Source of the DNA: Paenisporosarcina macmurdoensis
GTDB taxonomy: Bacteria; Bacillota; Bacilli; Bacillales_A; Planococcaceae
DNA: 64,000 nucleotides
Direction of reading: 5' to 3'
NCBI RefSeq assembly: GCF_042658845.1
Contig: NZ_JBHSRI010000038.1
Coordinates: 62,001-126,000 of the forward strand
Shown here: one piece after another, positions 58,337 to 64,000 of the stretch
How the letters are laid out: the number at the start of each line of letters is the position of its first letter
How positions within the stretch are numbered: position 1 is the stretch's first letter
The notes under the pieces: generated by a model
Databases searched by the model: none
Seen by the model: the letters and a program-made list of their open reading frames with translations, nothing else
What the model was told of the DNA's origin: nothing
Program-made: the position numbers and the translations under genes

Positions 58337-60052
58337 CTAGTCTTGGAATTGGATGTTATGAAGTCTTGCGAATAAACCGTCTGCTTCAACAAGGTCTGAA
58401 TACGTGCCATCTTCGGCAATGCCCTCTTTTGTGACGACAAGTACGCGGTCAGCATCACGTATTGTTGCGAAGCGGTGGGCAATAATAAGAGTTGTCCGAT
58501 TTTCAGCAAGTTCTGCTAATGAATGTTGAATGATTTTCTCAGTTTCCGTATCAAGAGCAGAAGTCGCTTCATCCAAAATAAGAATAGGTGGATTCTTCAA
58601 GAACATACGAGCGATTGCTAAACGTTGCTTTTGGCCGCCTGACAATTTCAAGCCTCGTTCACCAATTTGTGTCTCAAATCCATCAGGAAGTTCCGAAATG
58701 AATTCTTGTAAATGAGCTTTTCGAGCAGCCTCTATTACTTCTTCATCTGTTGCACCTTTTTTACCGTAGGCAATATTCTCACGAACCGTTCCTGTGAACA
58801 AGAATACGTCTTGTTGAACAATCCCTATTTGAGATCGTAAAGAATGCTTTGTCATATCCCGAATATCTAGTCCATCTATTGAGATTGATCCTTTTGTTAC
58901 ATCATAAAATCGAGGAATCAAAGAACAAATGGTTGTTTTACCAGCGCCAGAAGGACCAACAAAGGCTACTGTTTCACCAGCTTTCACCTTGAGATTAATA
59001 CCTGAGAGTACTTTTTTGTGTTCATCATAACCGAAGTCCACATCATTAAACCAAATATCACCGTTTAAATGGTCCACCGTTTTTGCGTTTTCTCGATCCA
59101 CGATTTCTGGATCCTGTTCAATTAAATCTAAGAATCGTCTGAAGCCAGCCATACCTTTTGGATAAAGTTCAAGCAGAGCACTTATCTTATCGACGGGTTT
59201 AATTAAAACATTTATAAATAAGACAAAGCTAACAAGCTCTCCATACGTTAATTTATCGTTAACAGTAAACCAGGCGCCGACAACCAATACGACCAATGTC
59301 ATAAGGCGGGTCATCATGTAAATAGCGGAATGTGTTCCAGACATTACTTTATAGGCGACCAATTTAGCTAAACGAAACTGTCCGTTGTCATGTTTGAAAC
59401 GATTGATTTCAAACTCTTCATTTGTGAAAGATTGAACAACACGAGCTCCAGAAACACTGTCTTCTACTCGACCATTTACATCGGCAATTTTGATGTACAT
59501 GTTCTTCCATGCTCGATTCATTTTAATATTACTAAATGCCACAAGTACTGTAAGGAATGGAACCATAATAATCGCAATGATGGCTAGCTCAGGATTGATG
59601 TTGTACATGATCACAAAAGCACCAATAAACGTCATTATAGCGATAAAGAAATCTTCAGGACCATGGTGGGCGAGCTCGCCAATATCAAATAAATCGTTTG
59701 TAATACGGCTCATCACATGGCCAGTTTTGGTGTTGTCAAAAAAGCGGAAAGATTGGCGCTGTACATGAGTAAAGAGCTGTTCACGCATGTCCGTTTCTAT
59801 ATTAATACCTAGCTTGTGTCCTAAGTAACTGACAATATATTGTAGTACGGTACTAATTAAATAAATGGCAAGTAAGAGGACACTAACTGTGACAATCGTA
59901 TCCCATTCACCAGTTGGAAGTAATTTATCAATAAACCATTGAACAGCTAATGGGAAAGCTAACTCTAAAATAGCCACGATAATGGCACTGCTGAAGTCGA
60001 TTATAAATAGTCGTCTATGTGGAAGATAATACGAAAAGAATTTTTTTATCAT
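58337..60052 (-). CDS. ABC exporter, fused membrane and ATPase domains
   Basis: A 571-residue half-transporter: six membrane helices (about 15-310) and an ABC ATPase with Walker A GPSGAGKTT, Q-loop GIVQQDVFLFTG, LSGGQKQRLAIARM, LILDEATSALD and the switch His in IIAHRFATI. It resembles YknU/YfiB/BmrA-type multidrug or lipid exporters and would work as a dimer. ATG 60052 has AAGGAG upstream; a longer in-frame version has no RBS. It is convergent with hflX. Confidence 0.92.
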   Translation of the reverse strand: MIKKFFSYYLPHRRLFIIDFSSAIIVAILELAFPLAVQWFIDKLLPTGEWDTIVTVSVLLLAIYLISTVLQYIVSYLGHKLGINIETDMREQLFTHVQRQSFRFFDNTKTGHVMSRITNDLFDIGELAHHGPEDFFIAIMTFIGAFVIMYNINPELAIIAIIMVPFLTVLVAFSNIKMNRAWKNMYIKIADVNGRVEDSVSGARVVQSFTNEEFEINRFKHDNGQFRLAKLVAYKVMSGTHSAIYMMTRLMTLVVLVVGAWFTVNDKLTYGELVSFVLFINVLIKPVDKISALLELYPKGMAGFRRFLDLIEQDPEIVDRENAKTVDHLNGDIWFNDVDFGYDEHKKVLSGINLKVKAGETVAFVGPSGAGKTTICSLIPRFYDVTKGSISIDGLDIRDMTKHSLRSQIGIVQQDVFLFTGTVRENIAYGKKGATDEEVIEAARKAHLQEFISELPDGFETQIGERGLKLSGGQKQRLAIARMFLKNPPILILDEATSALDTETEKIIQHSLAELAENRTTLIIAHRFATIRDADRVLVVTKEGIAEDGTYSDLVEADGLFARLHNIQFQD

Positions 60053-60313
60053 GTAGTTTCTCCTTGATGTTTTGATATAAGAATTATAGCGGAAAAATAT
60101 CCAAAACACGACATAAAAACTTCTGAACTCGAAGGATTTCGAAGTATTTCAAGTTCCGAATGTTTTTTGACAATTTAAAGATGGCACGGTAAACTGTTAA
60201 AGTTGTCTTTTTACTGATATAGCAATTAGACCTTTATTATCAGTATATTTCGCACATTTCACATAAACATGAATGTGTATTTGATAAAAATTAAAAAGAA
60301 AGAAGGGAAAAGA

Positions 60314-61801
60314 ATGGCGACAAGAGAAGAAATCGTCCAGTCGGTTCCTCAAAAAGGATTCTTTGGACATCCAAAAGGCTTATTAAGCTTGTTCTTTACA
60401 GAATTTTGGGAGCGTTTTTCATACTACGGTATGCGCGCAATCCTGCTCTACTATATGTATTATGAACTAAATCAAGGTGGACTTGGTCTAGAACAATCTA
60501 CTGCGAACTCAATAATGGCGGTATACGGATCACTTGTATACATGTCCGGAATTATTGGGGGATGGATCGCTGACCGATTGCTAGGTACGACCAAAACCGT
60601 ATTTTACGGTGGTATAGCAATCATGTTAGGCCACGTTGCTTTGTCGTTACCAGGTGGCATTAATACGCTGTTCATATCGATGGCATTTATCATCATTGGT
60701 ACAGGGTTATTAAAACCTAATATTTCAAGTATTGTTGGAGAAATGTATTCAGATAACGATGTTCGTCGTGACTCTGGTTTCAGTATTTTCTACATGGGAA
60801 TCAACATGGGTGCATTTATCGCGCCATTAGTTGTAGGAACAGTAGGACTTCAATATAACTTCCACTTAGGCTTCGGAATTGCTGCAGTGGGTATGTTATT
60901 AGGATTAATCGTCTTCATGGTTACCAAAAAGAAATTTCTTGGTTTAGCTGGTTCATATGTTCCGAACCCTCTAGCAAAAGAAGATCGTAAGAAAGTGTTT
61001 TCACGTATTGCCATTGGTTTAGCTATCGTAGCCCTTATTGGATATTTCCTAATTCAAAATGGCATTATGACAATTGATGTCTTTACGATGATTGTATCGA
61101 TTTTAGGTATCGTGATTCCAACGATTTACTTTATCGTTATGTACCGCAGTGCTAAAACAGATGCTGACGAGAAGTCACGTGTTCTTGCATACATTCCATT
61201 GTTTATCTCTGCTATGGTGTTCTGGGCGATTGCTGAACAAGGTTCAATCATATTAGCTCAATATGCTGATCAACGCACAGACTTATCAATTGGTTCATGG
61301 GAGATTTCTCCAGCATGGTTCCAATCTTTAAATCCACTATTTATTATTGCAATTGCACCTGTATTTGCATGGTTGTGGGTTCGTCTTGGTCAAAGACAAC
61401 CGTCTACTCCTAAGAAATTTGCATTTGGTTTATTCTTTGCAGGTATGTCATTCTTAGTTATGATTATTCCAGCTTACCTAAACGGAACAGAGACTTTAGT
61501 AAGCCCATACTGGTTAGTATTAAGTTTCTTCCTAGTGGTAATTGGTGAATTACTTCTTTCTCCAGTTGGATTATCAGCAACAACAAAACTAGCACCACAA
61601 GCTTTTGCTGCCCAAACGATGAGTTTGTGGTTCTTAACAAATGCATCTGCGCAAGCAATTAACGCGCAAGTGGTGAAATTTTATAATCCTGAAAGTGAAA
61701 TCGTTTATTTCGGTGTCATTGGAGTTATCGCACTAATCGTTGGATTAATGTTGTACTTCTTCGCACCAAAAATCGAAAAACTTATGCGTGGCGTACGTTA
61801 A
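60314..61801 (+). CDS. POT family di/tripeptide transporter
   Basis: A 495-residue proton-dependent oligopeptide transporter of the major facilitator superfamily, 12-14 helices. The helix-1 ExxERFxYYG motif is seen as FTEFWERFSYYGMRAIL, with further family marks GGWIADRLLG and FSIFYMGINMGAFIAPL. It imports di- and tripeptides with H+ (DtpT-like). AGAAGGGA precedes ATG 60314; an upstream in-frame ATG has no RBS. A strong terminator follows. Confidence 0.93.
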   Translation: MATREEIVQSVPQKGFFGHPKGLLSLFFTEFWERFSYYGMRAILLYYMYYELNQGGLGLEQSTANSIMAVYGSLVYMSGIIGGWIADRLLGTTKTVFYGGIAIMLGHVALSLPGGINTLFISMAFIIIGTGLLKPNISSIVGEMYSDNDVRRDSGFSIFYMGINMGAFIAPLVVGTVGLQYNFHLGFGIAAVGMLLGLIVFMVTKKKFLGLAGSYVPNPLAKEDRKKVFSRIAIGLAIVALIGYFLIQNGIMTIDVFTMIVSILGIVIPTIYFIVMYRSAKTDADEKSRVLAYIPLFISAMVFWAIAEQGSIILAQYADQRTDLSIGSWEISPAWFQSLNPLFIIAIAPVFAWLWVRLGQRQPSTPKKFAFGLFFAGMSFLVMIIPAYLNGTETLVSPYWLVLSFFLVVIGELLLSPVGLSATTKLAPQAFAAQTMSLWFLTNASAQAINAQVVKFYNPESEIVYFGVIGVIALIVGLMLYFFAPKIEKLMRGVR

Positions 61802-61810
61802 TAAATAAGG

Positions 61811-61852
61811 AAAAAGCCTACCGATTGATTCATTTATCGGTAGGCTTTTTTG
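61811..61852 (+). terminator. Terminator of the peptide transporter gene
   Basis: AAAAAGCCTACCGAT and ATCGGTAGGCTTTTT arms, then TTTTTT. Confidence 0.94.
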
Positions 61853-61879
61853 TATCCTTTTAACTATTCAGTTGTTTAT

Positions 61880-62670
61880 CTTACATTTGCGCTGGCCGCA
61901 CGTTCCGTGTGAGCCAACAATTATGAACACCACATACTTGTGGTTCTCATTCTCCAAAGAGTACCTCTCGTAGTTACTCGTCGCAAAGAACAGGGGCTAT
62001 CCTAAAAGTTATGAAATATGACTAAGGTCAGTTCCTTTTTATAATTAATAGAGGTTGATTTCCGTTACATGCGGACGCTTTCCGCGGGCGAGGTCGAGCC
62101 TCCTCGGTCGCAAAATGCTCCCTGTGGGGTCTCGACTGTCTCGCTTTTCCCGCTGGAGTCGCCGCCTTCCACTCCAATCAACCATAATTTCATCATGTGC
62201 AAAACAGAACATTAAAAATGTTTACAATGTTCGATTTTGGATGCAAATAAAAGACTCATTTTTCTCCGCTTATCTTATATTAGGGCCTTACTATACAGTC
62301 CCATATACTTTCTTGCGCAATGCTAAGACGTAAATGTCCTCTTCCTCTGTATTTAATATCAACGGAACGGATTACTAACAAAAATAAATGAAGCAAAAAG
62401 AGGTCGAAATTACATCTTCGACCAAACATCTACATGAAGAAATCTTCTATTCTTTAGTTAACCAAATCACAGCGACTTGGTGCTTTCAGGTTGCAAGGGT
62501 GCGAAGGACACACGCCCGCCGCAGTATGATCTGAAAAATAGTTGGGTGAAGTGACGCAGTCACAAACCCAACGATTTGTTCTTTAGATTATTGTGTAGCA
62601 GGTAACGTGTCTGAAGCGGACTGGAAACCTGTCATTCTCACTAAATATATCTAGGTTTTGGTTAATAAAA
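61880..62670. repeat. Composite nested repeat region without genes
   Basis: Almost 1 kb without a gene. From left to right: 61890-61970, matching the complement of 4775-4820; 62000-62077, matching the complement of 44249-44326; the GC-rich core 62060-62185 (CGGACGCTTTCCGCGGGC ... CCCGCTGGAGTCGCCGCC), matching the complement of 16613-16732; 62245-62290, matching 44108-44150; 62440-62600, another GC-rich stretch (GACTTGGTGCTTTCAGG, CACACGCCCGCCGCAG); and 62605-62660, matching the complement of 4727-4770. The order suggests one element inserted into another. A 92-codon frame at 62055 is made of the repeat and is not a gene. Confidence 0.75.
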
Positions 62671-62842
62671 ATTTCCTTCTGCGGCAGACTAAGCGTAAAT
62701 ATAATCAATTGTATGTTTTCAATATCAACTGTATTGTTTAAAATCGCTTACTATAAAGATAATAAATATTACCAATTGAAACCTTTTAAGAGTAAACTCG
62801 TATTAATAGAAGAAATGAAAATACAGGAAAGGTGATGACAAC

Positions 62843-63700
62843 ATGAAGAAATGGATGACACTCATGGTTGCTAGTGTACTAACACTAGGCTTGGCTGCAT
62901 GTAATTCAACTGCAACTCCTACTTCTGAAACGGCTGAAGATAAAACAAGCGAGTTAACACTTAAGCAAGTTTTCGATAAGTCTCTTGCTCAATCGGAATC
63001 TATTAAAAACTTAACCGCAGATATTGAAATGTCTCAATTCATCGAAGTACCATCTCAAGATGTCGCTATGGATACAGTTACAAATATGACGATGGACATG
63101 TTTGTGGATCCGTTGAGTATTTACCAGAAAGGTACCACATCCACGACGGTGCCAGGTGAAGATTCTTCTGTGCAACCGCAAGAAATTGAAATTGAAAGTT
63201 ATATGACAGATGAAGGATTTTTCATGAACCATAGCATGTCGGAACAATGGGTGAAATTGCCAGGAGATATGTATGAGCAAATGATGGCAATGTCTCAAAA
63301 GCAAGCAGACCCTTCTCAGCAGTTGAAGGATTTAGAAGTGTTTATGGAAGATTTTACGTTTGAACAAACAGAAGATATGTATGTGTTAAATTTGTCTGCA
63401 TCAGGAGACAAATTTAATGAATTAATTAAGAAACAATTAACTGAAACAATGCCCGAAATGCAACTAGACCAAGAAGAAATGTTGAAAGACATGAATATAG
63501 AAAAAGTGGATTATGAAATATTCATTGATAAAGAAACGTTTAATACTACTGCTTTTAACATGGTCTTGGAAATGACAGTATCGGTTGAAGGTGAAGAGAT
63601 GCAAATGTCTCAAGATTTGAAATCGACCTTTACAAAGTATAATGAAATTGAACCGATTAAAGTGCCTCAAGAAGTATTAGATAACGCACAAGAAATGTAG
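62843..63700 (+). CDS. Lipoprotein, DUF6612-like
   Basis: A 285-residue lipoprotein: signal peptide with lipobox LAAC (Cys20), then a Ser/Thr-rich linker and a Met-rich beta domain (SESIKNLTADIEMSQFIEV ... YMTDEGFFMNHS ... WVKLPGDMYEQMM ... YEIFIDKETFNTTAFNMVLEM). This matches the DUF6612 / LolA-LppX-like lipoproteins of Bacillales, which may bind a hydrophobic ligand at the membrane surface. AAAGGTGATG precedes the ATG. The 5' flank is the repeat-filled gap. Confidence 0.88.
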   Translation: MKKWMTLMVASVLTLGLAACNSTATPTSETAEDKTSELTLKQVFDKSLAQSESIKNLTADIEMSQFIEVPSQDVAMDTVTNMTMDMFVDPLSIYQKGTTSTTVPGEDSSVQPQEIEIESYMTDEGFFMNHSMSEQWVKLPGDMYEQMMAMSQKQADPSQQLKDLEVFMEDFTFEQTEDMYVLNLSASGDKFNELIKKQLTETMPEMQLDQEEMLKDMNIEKVDYEIFIDKETFNTTAFNMVLEMTVSVEGEEMQMSQDLKSTFTKYNEIEPIKVPQEVLDNAQEM

Positions 63701-63755
63701 TTAGAGCGTGGAGTTAGACATAGCTCTTTTGTTCAAAAATCTATCTCGAAAAAAC

Positions 63756-63797
63756 AAAAAGCCTCCCCCAAAAGAATTTGGGGGAGGCTTTACTTTA
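63756..63797. terminator. Bidirectional terminator
   Basis: GCCTCCCCCA and TGGGGGAGGC pair around AAAGAATT, with A-rich sequence on the left and a T-containing tail on the right; it serves the lipoprotein gene and the minus-strand gene at 63813. Confidence 0.9.
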
Positions 63798-63812
63798 TTA
63801 TTCTTGTTGATT

Positions 63813-64000
63813 TTAGTAAGTAAATCCTACCGGTGTGTTTTTTAACACCACTACAACTTTATGTTCATCTAACTTTTCTTCTAGTTGTTCTGCTTCAGGT
63901 TGACTGAACCCAAGCTCTTCAAATTGCGCGCGAAGTTCGTCGCCTTTTTTACGGAAAACATTTGCAATGGATGTTCCTAAACCTTGTTCAGTTACACCTA
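63813..64000 (-). CDS. General stress protein (YflT type), C-terminal end
   Basis: Only the last 61 codons are in the window; the gene continues beyond the right edge. The sequence (GLGTSIANVFRKKGDELRAQ, then FSQPEAEQLEEKLDEHKVVVVL) matches the C terminus of the YflT / general stress protein 17M family of Bacillales, small soluble proteins usually in the sigma-B regulon. The function of the family is unknown. Confidence 0.75.
   Translation of the reverse strand, partial: GVTEQGLGTSIANVFRKKGDELRAQFEELGFSQPEAEQLEEKLDEHKVVVVLKNTPVGFTY

Noticed and set aside
58135..58509. 124-codon minus-strand frame
   Set aside because: Its C-terminal part is the 21-bp array and its N-terminal part overlaps the ABC exporter gene; no RBS at the start.
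62055..62333. 92-codon plus-strand frame
   Set aside because: It lies within the repeat element and starts in the inverted copy of the same GC-rich core.

Overview
The window looks like a chromosomal segment of a low-GC Firmicute of the order Bacillales, most likely in or near the Planococcaceae (the Psychrobacillus / Paenisporosarcina / Sporosarcina neighbourhood). The evidence is AT-rich sequence with strong AGGAGG-type ribosome binding sites, frequent TTG and GTG starts, two T-box leaders, an FMN riboswitch, a textbook sigma-W promoter in front of a flotillin operon, and Bacillus-type families (YwbE, PaiB, YuaF/FloT, type-3 ProRS). The genus is inference. I saw no tRNA, rRNA, CRISPR array, transposase gene or prophage.

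Layout. 1-8.2 kb: tail of a phosphate-type binding protein, YwbE, a small-molecule operon (peptidase E, PaiB, GNAT, Nudix, M19 dipeptidase), a membrane protein of unknown function and a PAP2 phosphatase. 8.2-13.9 kb: acyl-CoA dehydrogenase-type enzyme, a 29-codon membrane peptide, SDR, Nudix, then a T-box-controlled serine operon (class V aminotransferase, serA). 14-20.6 kb: HAD phosphatase; proS with a proline T-box that is separated from the gene by a repeat element; small genes; an AlbA/Schlafen-type regulator; a pentapeptide protein. 20.8-32.9 kb: sigma-W yuaF-floT operon, cupin/HD-GYP protein, secreted Ala/Lys repeat protein, GT2-GtrA protein, a frameshifted HerA-like pseudogene, acetyltransferases, a Dph6-like ligase and a methyltransferase. 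32.9-35.8 kb: riboflavin operon ribE-ribBA-ribH behind an FMN riboswitch, without ribD. 36-44.1 kb: acyl-CoA synthetase, PutP-type symporter, and an ABC exporter / TetR / sensor kinase operon with a TetR-type operator on its promoter. 44.3-53.6 kb: a cyclic-di-GMP-linked polysaccharide locus. 53.7-64 kb: acetate-type symporter, hflX behind an attenuator-like leader, ABC exporter, POT peptide transporter, a long repeat-filled gap, a lipoprotein, and the end of a stress protein.

The most interesting material is of two kinds. First, 44.3-53.6 kb holds a single-domain response regulator, an HPt-REC-GGDEF-REC protein, a membrane-anchored glycoside-hydrolase-like protein, and a translationally coupled operon encoding a degenerate REC-GGDEF-REC protein, a HEAT-repeat membrane protein and a processive GT2 synthase. 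Second, the intergenic DNA is rich in unannotated structure: four arrays of degenerate repeats with a period at or near 21 bp (two sequence types), a GC-rich repeat element in different states of completeness, a nested composite repeat at 61.9-62.7 kb whose compact relative lies at 4.7 kb, and a perfect 40-bp palindrome.
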